Source: an uncultured Geobacter sp.
GTDB taxonomy: Bacteria; Desulfobacterota; Desulfuromonadia; Geobacterales; Geobacteraceae
Assembly (NCBI GenBank): GCA_937886325.1
Contig: CALABV010000119.1
Coordinates: forward strand, 27,808-91,807
Reading direction: 5' to 3'
DNA: 64,000 nt
Part shown: piece by piece, positions 17,834 through 26,361 of the stretch
Layout: each line of letters opens with the position of its first letter
Position numbering within the stretch: position 1 is the stretch's first letter
Translations under genes and position numbers: made by a program
The notes under the pieces: model-generated
The model's database searches: none
What the model saw: only the letters and a program-made list of their open reading frames with translations
What the model was told of the DNA's origin: nothing

Positions 17834-18688
17834 ATGACACTCATGGATTTTTTCCGTCGGATCGACTCCTGGACTCCGGACGAAGTGAGGAAATTCATCG
17901 ACGCGCGGAAACCCGAGGATTATACCCTATTGGACGTGCGACAGCCGGGCGAGTATCGGCTCGGGCATCTGCCGGGAGCGAAGCTGATACCGGTTGATGA
18001 ACTGCCCGGCCGCCTTGCCGAGTTGGATCTCCGGAAACCGACAATTGTCTACTGTGCTGCCGGCGTGAGGAGCCGGGCCGCGGTTTCCATCCTGAAAAGA
18101 GCCGGTTGCACGGAGGCGGTCAGTATGAAGGGGGGACTCCGCGCCTGGAGCGGAAGTTTTGCGGAAGGATATCCCGAGGCGGGAATGACGTGGTTTGCCG
18201 CTTCCCTGACCGCGGAAGAGGTAATTGCCCTGGCCTGGCTTCTGGAAGACGGAACGCGCCTTTTTTTCCAGGAAGTGGCGCAAATGAGGGATAGTGATGA
18301 AACATCACAGCTCTTCCTGCACCTCGCCGCGGCGGAAAAGGACCACGGCAAGGCGCTTCTCAAGCTTTTCCGGGACGTAACGGGAAGAGACCCCGGCATG
18401 GACTTCCCCAGCGGCGTACTGCGTACCCCTCCGGACGAAAAGATCATGGAAGGGGGAATGCGTCTCGCCGAGGCTCTTTCCTGGGCGCGGGGAAAAGATG
18501 CACGGGAAATTCTGGAACTGGCCATGTCCCTGGAAATAACCGCCTACGATCGCTTCATCTATTTGAGGGAAAGGTTTTTCAACGAGAACGTGCGCACGAT
18601 CTTCAACCTCCTTGCGGCTGAAGAAAAGGCGCATCTCGAAAGCCTGACCAGGATGTTCGAACACTCTCTCGGCCGGCTATCGGGGTAA
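17834..18688 (+). CDS. Rhodanese domain fused to a ferritin-like (rubrerythrin-type) di-iron domain
   Basis: 284 residues in two halves. Residues 10-112 are a rhodanese domain with LLDVRQPGEYRLGHLPGA and the active-site loop IVYCAAGVRSR, which keeps the catalytic cysteine for persulfide transfer. Residues 125-282 form four helices with a ferritin-like/erythrin pattern: FFQEVAQ, HLAAAEKDHGKAL, MSLEITAYDRF and NLLAAEEKAHLESL supply Glu and ExxH ligands for a di-iron site. There is no rubredoxin domain. Fusion suggests coupling of sulfane-sulfur handling to peroxide or oxygen reduction, but the reaction is inferred. The gene stands alone in a 275-bp upstream gap and faces the hybrid kinase. Confidence 0.85.
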   Translation: MTLMDFFRRIDSWTPDEVRKFIDARKPEDYTLLDVRQPGEYRLGHLPGAKLIPVDELPGRLAELDLRKPTIVYCAAGVRSRAAVSILKRAGCTEAVSMKGGLRAWSGSFAEGYPEAGMTWFAASLTAEEVIALAWLLEDGTRLFFQEVAQMRDSDETSQLFLHLAAAEKDHGKALLKLFRDVTGRDPGMDFPSGVLRTPPDEKIMEGGMRLAEALSWARGKDAREILELAMSLEITAYDRFIYLRERFFNENVRTIFNLLAAEEKAHLESLTRMFEHSLGRLSG

Positions 18689-18801
18689 GTGCGCCGGAAC
18701 GCAATCCTTCTCTTCCCCGAAACAAACCCTTGCACTCCCCCCTGCATGCACCGGGCGGTTGCATAAGGCCGGCCCCCACGGTTCGACCCGTCGTCGTCCC
18801 G

Positions 18802-21800
18802 TTACCGTGGATACAGAACCGCCCGCAGCACCTCCGCCAACTCCTGAACGGTAAAGGGTTTCGCCACGACACCGGAGAAGCCGAAGTCTCGGTATGACGC
18901 AAGTATCGGATCGTTATTGTAGCCGCTCGAAACAATCCCCAGCGCCTCCGGATCAGACTCCAGCAGATGGCCCATAGCTTCCTTCCCCCCCATTCGCCCC
19001 GGAATGGTCAGATCCATAATCACGACGGCAAACGCATCCCCCTGCTCCTTCGCCTTTCGATACAGGTTCAGCATCTGGACCCCGTCGCAACATACCTCAA
19101 CCGAGTACCCAAGGGCGGACAACAGTTCGGACGCCACTTCACGGACAATCTCCTCATCATCCATCACCAGCACCCTCCCGCTCCCCGGGACGATTGAAGG
19201 CTCACGCTGCCCTTCCGACGGATGGGAGGTCGCGGATGCGGGGAGATAGAGATGAAAGGTCGTCCCTTGCCCGACCGTAGACTCTACCTCGATGTGCCCG
19301 CCGTGATTTCTGATAATCGAGTAGACGGTGGCAAGCCCGAGGCCGCTCCCTTTCGGTTTGGTAGTGAAATACGGGTCGAAAATTCTCTGCAGGTGCTCTT
19401 CGGGGATGCCGGTTCCCTGATCCTCCAGGGAAATCTTAACCCACCGTCCTCCCGTCTGAACCTTCCCGGGACAGCCGGCCGCATTCTCCGCGGAAACCCG
19501 GACATACCCCCCCTCAGGCATCGCCTGCGCGGCATTGATGATCAGGTTGTGAATCACCTGGCTTATCTGCCCCCCATCCACTTCAACGGGCAGAATATCG
19601 TCGGGTATTTCAAAGGCGCAGCGCACATTGGATCCGGTCAGAGCGAAGATCGCGGAATCCATGATAATCTGACGGATGGAGCATATTTTCCTGACAGGCG
19701 TCCCCCCTTTTGAAAACGTCAGCAACTGCAAGGTGAGATCCCTTGCCCTTTCCGTTGCCTTCTCGGCTTCAACAAGCCTCCTGCATATCTTGCCGTCCGG
19801 TTCCGAATACATCTTTGCCAGCGAAATATTTCCCAGGATGCCGGTAAGCAGATTGTTGAAATCGTGCGCGATTCCTCCCGCGAGCACGCCCAGAGACTCC
19901 AGTTTCCGGCTTTTCAGGACCTCTTCCTCCAGCTTTTTCCTTTCCGTGACATCTTCCATCATGGGGAGAAAATAGAGCGGTTGCCCGGATCCGTCTTTCA
20001 TGAGGCAGACGGATAGACGGGCCCAAATAATCCGTCCGTCCTTGCGTACGTACCTCTTATCCATCTGAAAAGTGTCGATCTCGCCGGCGATGAGACGCGC
20101 CTTCATCCTGAGATCGCTTTCCAGATCCTCGGGATGGGAAATATCCGACAACCGAAGAGCCATGAGTTCCTGTTCCGAATACCCGGTGACCCGGCACCAA
20201 TCTGCGTTCACCCGGAGGAAACGGTAGTCGAGGGATACAATGGCGGCCCCGATGGGCGACTGGTCGAACGTCCGGCGGAATCGGTCCTCGCTCTCCCGCA
20301 GGGCATTTTCCATCCGCTTCCGCTCGGTAATATCCAGGATCGTACCCACAACCCCGCCGGGGGTGCCGTCTTTTCTGGTGAAAACGGCCTTCCAGAAGAT
20401 AACCTCCTGTATTGTCCCGTTCGCTGCCTGAACGGAAGATTCGAACACCTGGACGCCCCCTGACATCAACAGTTGCGAATCCGACGCATGGTAGACGTCG
20501 GCAAGCTCCCTGGGACTGATGTCGTACGCGGTCCTTCCCACGATCTCGTGTTTTCTCAACCCCAGGAACTCCTCAAAGGCCTTGTTGCACCCCAGGTACG
20601 CGCCCGACGAGTTTTTGAAGAAAATGGGGCTCGGGAAGGCGTCGATGAGTTCCTGGAGAAAGTGCACCTGCTCCTGCAGGTCGTCCTCCGCCTGCTTGCG
20701 GTCGGAAATGTCGTTGATGATGCCGATGGCATGCCAACGGTCCTTCAGTCGCATGGAAGACAGGGCAAGATCGATGGGGAACTCCTCTCCGTCCTTCCGA
20801 AGCGCAACCAATTCCAGGTGTTTGCCCACCACCGTCCCGGTACCGGTTTCGCGGAATCGAGGAAAAGCAACCTCTGACATCTCCCGGTAACATTGCGGCG
20901 CCAGCAGCTCATGGACATCCTTGCCGACGACCTCGTCGGCCGACCAGCCGAAGATACGTCCGGCCGCGTCGTTCCAGAAGGTAATCCGGCCGTCCTGGTC
21001 GATCATGACGATGCCGCTCATGGCGGAGGCGGTCATGTTCCTGAACTTCTCCTCGCTCTGGAGCAGCGCCTCCTCCGCGTTCTTCCTGGCGGTGATATCC
21101 TCCAGCGTCTCAACCGCGCCGATGACTTCGTTGTGCGAATCGCGCACCAGCGCCGCCGTTACAAACAGCCAGCGACCATCATCTCCAAGGGCGGGAAAGA
21201 AATCCGTCACTTCGTAGGCTTCTTCCCGGAGGGTTGACCGGCTGTGCTTTCCCCGGTACCATACGTCCAGTTTCTCAACATCACCCTCCACCAGCAGGTC
21301 CGCGAGACAGGGATGTGTTGTGGAGTAGAAGGCCTTCCAGTGGTCGGTCGTGCCGACCATCTCCCGGGCGCTCAGACCGGTGCACTTTTCAATCGCCTCA
21401 TTCCAATAGATAACGCGATGGTTGCGGTCAATGACGAACTGAGGAATCGGCGACCCGTGCAGGATGGACCGCAACCGTTGCTCGCTCTCAACCAATGCGG
21501 TCTCCGCTATCCTTCGCATTCGAACAAGGAGAAAGGTCAAGGCGGCAAAGAAGACTATAAGTACGGCGGCCATGAGGACCTGGTTAATTTTCAGCCGGTC
21601 GTACGTGGAGAAAAATTCGCTTTTCTTCACCCCCACATAGAGGGCGCCGATGACGTCGCCCTTCTCGTTTCTGATGGGATCATAGGCCGTGAAATAGGGA
21701 ACACCCAAGATAAGGGCTTCACCACGGTATGGTTCTCCCTTTCCGAAGACCGCCTCATAGGGAGGCCCTTCCAGGATCGTTCCAACCGCCCTGCTGTCGT

Positions 21801-22125
21801 CACCCTTCAACACGTTGGTTGAAACGCGAACCCTGCCCATGAAAATGGTCGCGGTGCCGCCGAATATCTCCTTGGCCTTGTCCGGCAGTTCATAGTTGCC
21901 GTTGACAACATATTCTCCCGCGAGCAGCTTTCCATCCACGACACGATAGTGCTTCCCCTTTGCCCGAAGAAGCTCCCAGAACGTTTTTATGTGACTTTCC
22001 TGCATCAGGGAAGCCTGGCGGAGCGCTTCCGTTCGCATCTGGCCGACGGAAAAGACGGTTGCGCTGATTATCGCGGCAGCAAGAAAGACAACGGTCAGGT
22101 AGAGAAAACCGGATGGTATCTTCAT
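18802..22125 (-). CDS. Membrane hybrid sensor histidine kinase with Cache and multiple PAS domains
   Basis: 1107 residues. A transmembrane helix (7-29), an extracytoplasmic single-Cache-like domain (35-178, ending GDVIGALYVGVKKSEFF), a second helix (181-203), then four PAS domains between about 215 and 720 (for example ILHGSPIPQFVIDRNHR and FRRTFDQSPIGAAIV). The kinase core has the H-box GIAHDFNNLL with His near 751, N-box IHNLIINAAQA, and G boxes DQGTGIPEEH and GSGLGLATV. A receiver domain (about 980-1105) has acidic pocket MDDEE, phosphoacceptor Asp in VIMDLTIPG and Lys in VAKPF. GGAGAA lies 8 bp before ATG. The ligand and output are unknown; no response regulator gene is adjacent. Confidence 0.9.
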   Translation of the reverse strand: MKIPSGFLYLTVVFLAAAIISATVFSVGQMRTEALRQASLMQESHIKTFWELLRAKGKHYRVVDGKLLAGEYVVNGNYELPDKAKEIFGGTATIFMGRVRVSTNVLKGDDSRAVGTILEGPPYEAVFGKGEPYRGEALILGVPYFTAYDPIRNEKGDVIGALYVGVKKSEFFSTYDRLKINQVLMAAVLIVFFAALTFLLVRMRRIAETALVESEQRLRSILHGSPIPQFVIDRNHRVIYWNEAIEKCTGLSAREMVGTTDHWKAFYSTTHPCLADLLVEGDVEKLDVWYRGKHSRSTLREEAYEVTDFFPALGDDGRWLFVTAALVRDSHNEVIGAVETLEDITARKNAEEALLQSEEKFRNMTASAMSGIVMIDQDGRITFWNDAAGRIFGWSADEVVGKDVHELLAPQCYREMSEVAFPRFRETGTGTVVGKHLELVALRKDGEEFPIDLALSSMRLKDRWHAIGIINDISDRKQAEDDLQEQVHFLQELIDAFPSPIFFKNSSGAYLGCNKAFEEFLGLRKHEIVGRTAYDISPRELADVYHASDSQLLMSGGVQVFESSVQAANGTIQEVIFWKAVFTRKDGTPGGVVGTILDITERKRMENALRESEDRFRRTFDQSPIGAAIVSLDYRFLRVNADWCRVTGYSEQELMALRLSDISHPEDLESDLRMKARLIAGEIDTFQMDKRYVRKDGRIIWARLSVCLMKDGSGQPLYFLPMMEDVTERKKLEEEVLKSRKLESLGVLAGGIAHDFNNLLTGILGNISLAKMYSEPDGKICRRLVEAEKATERARDLTLQLLTFSKGGTPVRKICSIRQIIMDSAIFALTGSNVRCAFEIPDDILPVEVDGGQISQVIHNLIINAAQAMPEGGYVRVSAENAAGCPGKVQTGGRWVKISLEDQGTGIPEEHLQRIFDPYFTTKPKGSGLGLATVYSIIRNHGGHIEVESTVGQGTTFHLYLPASATSHPSEGQREPSIVPGSGRVLVMDDEEIVREVASELLSALGYSVEVCCDGVQMLNLYRKAKEQGDAFAVVIMDLTIPGRMGGKEAMGHLLESDPEALGIVSSGYNNDPILASYRDFGFSGVVAKPFTVQELAEVLRAVLYPR

Positions 22126-22572
22126 CTAATATGTTCTCCGGCGCTTTTTCATATTTCGGATAACTCTACCATCGAAACCGAATACCGTCAAAGCGATATG
22201 CACGCCCATTTGAGGTGTTAGCGGACATAGCCGAAACCATCCCTTGCCCGACAAGGTCCGGCCACGGAATCCGAAGCGACTCATCTGGAGGATACTATGC
22301 AGGCCCAGTGATACAGAACGGCCCATGATATCACTTTGCAATATATACGATGTGTAAACTATTTCGACTGGGACGTCGGTATGTTTGACACTTGGCATGC
22401 GGAGAGCGGAATGGATGGGCAGGGTTGTCCGTGGAGGAAACAATGACCGGGACGACGCCGTTCACGGTCGCGCCGCTTGCCGGTGAGGGAGTGGATGAAA
22501 CGAGCGCCGTCATGCCCGAGGCACGGTTGCGGTTGTACCGCACATAAACGGCGGAAGTGCGCCTGTCAAAGA
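22126..22572. other. 447-bp gap upstream of the hybrid kinase
   Basis: No convincing gene. Minus-strand translation of about 22400-22560 gives a Ser/Thr/Ala-rich segment with TALVSSTPSPASGATVNGVV that resembles the tail of a secreted protein, but it lacks a start and has no credible N-terminus, so it may be a decayed fragment. The kinase promoter should be here, though no clear -35/-10 pair stood out. Confidence 0.35.
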
Positions 22573-23283
22573 TCACAGATAATTGGATTTCTTGAAGAAT
22601 TCCGGCTTGAGCAGGAGATACTTGCCCTCCAGGGCTTCTACCTCGTTGTTTCGGGCAAATCGCCTGAGGAGGCGGGAAACCGTCTCCCGCGCAACGGAAG
22701 CGTGTTCCGCGATCTCCTTGTGGGTGAGTTTCATTGCGACGATGGTCCCACGCCGATCCTGGACACCATACATGTCGCCGAGGTGACGGATAACCGTCCG
22801 GACTCTCTGTTCGGCGTCGCTCAGGCTCATTACCTTGAGCATCTTCCAGGAATCGCGCAGTCTGGAGCAAAGCATGATGATGATGTGGCGAACGACCATG
22901 GAGTCGGTGAGAAGCGACTGCTCGAAATCGCTTTTCGCCAAGAGTCCGATTTCCGTGTCTTCCATGGCAATGACCGAGGCGGGCCAGGTTTTGCCGTCAA
23001 GGAGCGCCATCTCGCCGAAATAGTCGCCCTGCTTGTGGAACGCCAGGATATGCTCCTTGCCCTTCTCGCTCTGGTGTACGACCTTTACCTTGCCGGAAAA
23101 CACGAGATACATGAACTGGCTGGTATTCTCTTCGCGCAGGATAATCTCGTTCTTGTGAAATTTTCTCTTCCTGACAACATGCTGTACCGTTGCCAGATGT
23201 TCATCGGAGAGAGAGGCAAAGAAAGGAATTTTCCGGAGAAGCGTTACGCTGTCCGCTCCACGGGTTTTGATGCGCGATTCCAT
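22573..23283 (-). CDS. Crp/Fnr-family transcriptional regulator
   Basis: 236 residues. A cyclic-nucleotide-binding-like beta-roll (residues 15-130: FFASLSDEHLATVQ, GDYFGEMALLDGKTWPASVIA), a long dimerisation helix, and a C-terminal winged helix with LTHKEIAEHASVARETVSRLLRRF, where the recognition helix reads RETVSR. The four-cysteine Fe-S cluster of FNR is absent. The RxS/T pair that holds cAMP in Crp is not clear (GKTWPAS), so the effector is uncertain. AAAGGTGG precedes ATG. It is divergent from the GAF protein with only 69 bp between them, so a shared control region is likely. Confidence 0.88.
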   Translation of the reverse strand: MESRIKTRGADSVTLLRKIPFFASLSDEHLATVQHVVRKRKFHKNEIILREENTSQFMYLVFSGKVKVVHQSEKGKEHILAFHKQGDYFGEMALLDGKTWPASVIAMEDTEIGLLAKSDFEQSLLTDSMVVRHIIIMLCSRLRDSWKMLKVMSLSDAEQRVRTVIRHLGDMYGVQDRRGTIVAMKLTHKEIAEHASVARETVSRLLRRFARNNEVEALEGKYLLLKPEFFKKSNYL

Positions 23284-23352
23284 GGTGAACCACCTTTCCC
23301 GTGCTTTTTCCTGCGCAGCCTATGGTAAAATTGTACCTCAACGAGGTGAAAA

Positions 23353-24126
23353 ATGAATACATACCATGACTCTCTGCTCAAACTGGTCGGCCTGTCGAAC
23401 TTCCTGGAACAGCAATCAGGCCTGGATGAATGCCTGAACGATCTGGTAAAGCTGGCGGCCGGCATACTGGAGGTCCGGAACTGTTCTATCATGCTTTTCC
23501 ATGACGAAGAGGAACCGGGCGAATTCAGACTTCATTTATTTGCAAAATGCGGTCCACTGCCTGAAACTGCGTATGACGAGGCGCTGAAAGTCACCGAAGG
23601 GATAGCGGGACAGGTTGCCGCGAAGGGAGAACCTCTTCTCGTGGAGAATATTACGCAATCGCCGTATTGTGCGCTGGCGCGTCGCCCTGGTGAGACGAGC
23701 AAAAGCTTCATATCAGTACCGATAACAATAGCAGGGAAAGTCATCGGCATCATGAATTTCAGCAATCCGCTTCCGGAACGCCGCCTTGACGCGGTGGACC
23801 TGAAGCATGCCGTTTTTGTCGCGCTCCTGGTGGGCAAGTCCATCCAGGTTATCGAGATGCAAAAGATACTCCAGTCGAAATTCCTGCAGTTTTCCATGTT
23901 TCAGGAGGCGAAGACCATCGTAGGAGGCGCGATCGCACCCCTCAGCCGGGATCCGGAAAAGCTTGTGAAAATTGTCGCAAAGACCTTCTACCGGGAAATG
24001 ACCGGCGCCGGTTTCGCCCCCGACCATATCGTCAAGGCCGCTACCGAGATCATCTCCCTGCTGAACCAGACACTTACCAAACACAAAAAGCGCCTGAAAA
24101 CCGATATTCCCGACAGTTCGGAATGA
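23353..24126 (+). CDS. GAF-domain protein
   Basis: 257 residues; GAGGTG lies just before ATG. A GAF domain spans about residues 15-160 (LVKLAAGILEVRNCSIMLFHDEE, VTEGIAGQVAAKGEPLLVENI, SFISVPITIAGKVIGIMNFSN). The remaining 95 residues are helical and unassigned; no kinase, GGEEF, EAL or DNA-binding motif is visible. GAF domains bind small ligands such as nucleotides, heme or oxygen-sensing clusters, and here several cysteines occur (residues 37-46, 64, 105) without a cluster pattern. Its place opposite a Crp-family regulator suggests a signalling role, which is inference. Confidence 0.75.
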   Translation: MNTYHDSLLKLVGLSNFLEQQSGLDECLNDLVKLAAGILEVRNCSIMLFHDEEEPGEFRLHLFAKCGPLPETAYDEALKVTEGIAGQVAAKGEPLLVENITQSPYCALARRPGETSKSFISVPITIAGKVIGIMNFSNPLPERRLDAVDLKHAVFVALLVGKSIQVIEMQKILQSKFLQFSMFQEAKTIVGGAIAPLSRDPEKLVKIVAKTFYREMTGAGFAPDHIVKAATEIISLLNQTLTKHKKRLKTDIPDSSE

Positions 24127-24437
24127 AAGGGGCTCTACGACAAGGATTGTGCGTTTGAGAACAGACCCTGACGACATGAAGGTGGAATAAACGGCCGGAA
24201 TGCCTGTGGAAGAATAAGCTCAAAAGTTCGTACACGGGGTGCCGATACGATCTCATAACTCTCTTGAAACATGGAGAAAATATGAGCTGTTAGAAACGCT
24301 CACCCAGGTTTCAGCGATCTTTTCCGCCGGCCGTCTTTTTATGCAGCGTCTTCACGGGCGTTATCGTTCCATCCGCGGCGTACGACTCAGCGGAAAAGCT
24401 GCTTTCGATCATCAGCGACATCCTCGACTTCTCCAAG
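24127..24437. other. Gap holding the broken 5' end of the kinase fragment
   Basis: No complete gene. Only the last part, from about 24375, is in frame with the kinase fragment and encodes SAEKLLSIISDILDFSK, the end of a HisKA dimerisation helix. The preceding sequence does not continue as a kinase in any frame I read, so the deletion junction probably lies near 24370. Confidence 0.55.
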
Positions 24438-25412
24438 ATGGAGGCGGGCATGCTCGATTTTCAGCACAGCGGATTCCAGTTAAGGGATGTAGTGCTGGGC
24501 GTCATCGACCTGTTTTCACTCAAGTCGCAACGCAAGGGACTTGCCCTGCGTTCCGAGGTCGACTCGAAAATACCCGACTCCGTGGAAGGGGACGCCACCC
24601 GCCTGCGACAGGTCCTCGTCAACCTGCTGGGCAATGCCCTGAAGTTCACCGACAGGGGAGAGGTGTGCCTGGACGTGAAACTCCAGGATACGGAAGGGGA
24701 AACGCTGCTGCTGCGCTTCGAGGTGCGGGATACCGGAAAGGGAATTGCCGAAAGCGAGATGAAGGTCATCTTCGACGCCTTCACCCAGGCGGACGTGTCC
24801 ATGACCCGCCGCCACGAGGGTACCGGACTTGGTCTTGCCATCTCCAGGCAACTGGTTGAGATGATGGGCGGCGCCATCGGCGTCGAAAGCAGGCAGGGAG
24901 AGGGCTCCCTTTTCTGGTTCACCGTTCGCCTGAAAACGGGGGACTCCTTTTCTGAAAAAAAGGTCTCCGTCGAAGAGACTGTACCGAAGTCGAGACCTGT
25001 CGGTCTTCCCGCGAATGTTTCCGTACTGGTTGCGGAAGACAACCCCATGAACCAGGAAATGTGCCGGTTCATGCTGGAAGAGCTGGGATGCCGGGTCGAG
25101 GTCGTTCAGAACGGCGCCCGTGCCTTTGAAGCAGCGGCAAAGCAAGACTATGACCTGGTATTCAAGGATTGCCAGATGCCGGAAATGGACGGCTATCAGG
25201 CACCGGCCAGAATACGCCGTCACGAATCATCGGGAGAAAAGAAGGATCGCCGTCTTCCCATAATCGCCCTGACCGCCCATGCCATGCAAGGGGATCGGGA
25301 GCGGTGCCTGGCGTCCGGAATGGACGACTACCTCGCGAAACCATTCAACATGAATGAACTGGCGGAAATGGTGTACCGATGGGCAGGAAACCCCGACCAG
25401 GGAACTGGATAA
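24438..25412 (+). pseudogene. N-terminally truncated hybrid histidine kinase (ATPase plus receiver)
   Basis: The open frame gives 324 residues from the first ATG but kinase homology begins before it, at about 24375 (DILDFSKMEAGML), without a start codon. It keeps the HATPase domain (N-box RLRQVLVNLLGNALKFTD, G1 VRDTGKGIAE, G2 GTGLGLAISRQL) and a receiver domain (VLVAEDNPMNQEM, phosphoacceptor Asp in FKDCQMPEMDG, Lys in LAKPFN). The sensor region and the H-box with its phosphorylated histidine are missing. I could find no clear ribosome site. It is most likely a remnant, but could act in trans if expressed. Confidence 0.75.
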
Positions 25413-25553
25413 AGAGAATTTCCCCTCCGTTCAAGATGTTCATCGCCCCCCTCCCGGAAACCTTGACAAACAAGCACTCCTGTGGCACAGAATAGCCGGC
25501 GGCGGTAACAGCCGTTGCCCGCTCGACACACTTCGCGAACAGGAGGTTTCACC

Positions 25554-26129
25554 ATGAAAAGCATCAAAGGAACGAAAACCGAACAGAACCTGTTGAAATC
25601 GTTCGCCGGCGAAAGCCAGGCGCGCAACCGCTACACCTACTTTTCCTCCGTTGCCCGCAAGGAAGGGTTCGTGCAGATTGCCGACATTTTCGATGAAACC
25701 GCGAACCAGGAAAAGGAGCACGCCAAACGTTTCTTCAAGTTCCTCGAAGGGGGTGACCTGGAAATAACCGCCTGCTTCCCTGCCGGCAAAATCGGCACGA
25801 CCGCTGAGAACCTGCTGGCGGCGGCCACGGGGGAACATGAAGAACATACCATTCTCTATCCCGATTTTGCCGCCGTTGCGGAGAAAGAAGGTTTCGCGGA
25901 AATAGCCGCGGTTTGGAACGCAATCTCCGTGGCGGAAAAGCAGCATGAAAAACGCTACCGCGACCTGCTGGCCAACGTGGAAAGCGGCCGTGTCTTCACG
26001 CGGGACGCGGACGTGGTGTGGCGTTGTCGCAACTGCGGCTATCTCCATCAAGGCAAGGGCGCCCCGGAACTCTGCCCTGCCTGCGCCCATCCCCGGGACC
26101 ATTTCGAACTGCTGGGAGAAAACTGGTAA
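25554..26129 (+). CDS. rbr: Rubrerythrin
   Basis: 191 residues from ATG 25554, with AGGAGG 8 bp upstream. The N-terminal ferritin-like di-iron domain shows ExxH ligands (SFAGESQARNRY, ANQEKEHAKRF, AATGEHEEHTILY, AEKQHEKRY) and the C-terminal rubredoxin domain has CRNCGYLHQGKGAPELCPAC for a single iron. This is the classical NADH-linked peroxide-reducing protein of anaerobes. A hairpin terminator follows. A TTGACA hexamer lies at 25463-25468, but a matching -10 is not evident. Confidence 0.96.
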   Translation: MKSIKGTKTEQNLLKSFAGESQARNRYTYFSSVARKEGFVQIADIFDETANQEKEHAKRFFKFLEGGDLEITACFPAGKIGTTAENLLAAATGEHEEHTILYPDFAAVAEKEGFAEIAAVWNAISVAEKQHEKRYRDLLANVESGRVFTRDADVVWRCRNCGYLHQGKGAPELCPACAHPRDHFELLGENW

Positions 26130-26160
26130 TCCGCCCGACACGGGTGTATTTCCGCATTGT

Positions 26161-26210
26161 AAAAAGCGGGGCATCGCCGGGGACAACGGCGGTCGCCCCG
26201 CTTTCTTTTT
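26161..26210 (+). terminator. Intrinsic terminator after rubrerythrin
   Basis: Stem AAAGCGGGGC / GCCCCGCTTT with an inner CGCCG/CGGCG helix, then CTTTTT; starts about 30 bp after the stop codon. Confidence 0.88.
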
Positions 26211-26361
26211 AGAATCTCCCTTTGAGACAACCTCAGCCGGAAGTCCCGATTTTCACGGGTGGAGATGCGGCATTTTCTTTTTCACGGTACACTATCCATG
26301 AGTCGACATGTTCCGGAAGAATCCCGAAGCGCAAAAGCTTCAAAGAAAGGTGGTACCGCCC

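Noticed and set aside
25481..25500. Possible sigma-54 site (TGGCAC) before rubrerythrin
   Set aside because: The -12 half is AGCC where TTGC is expected, so only one half fits.
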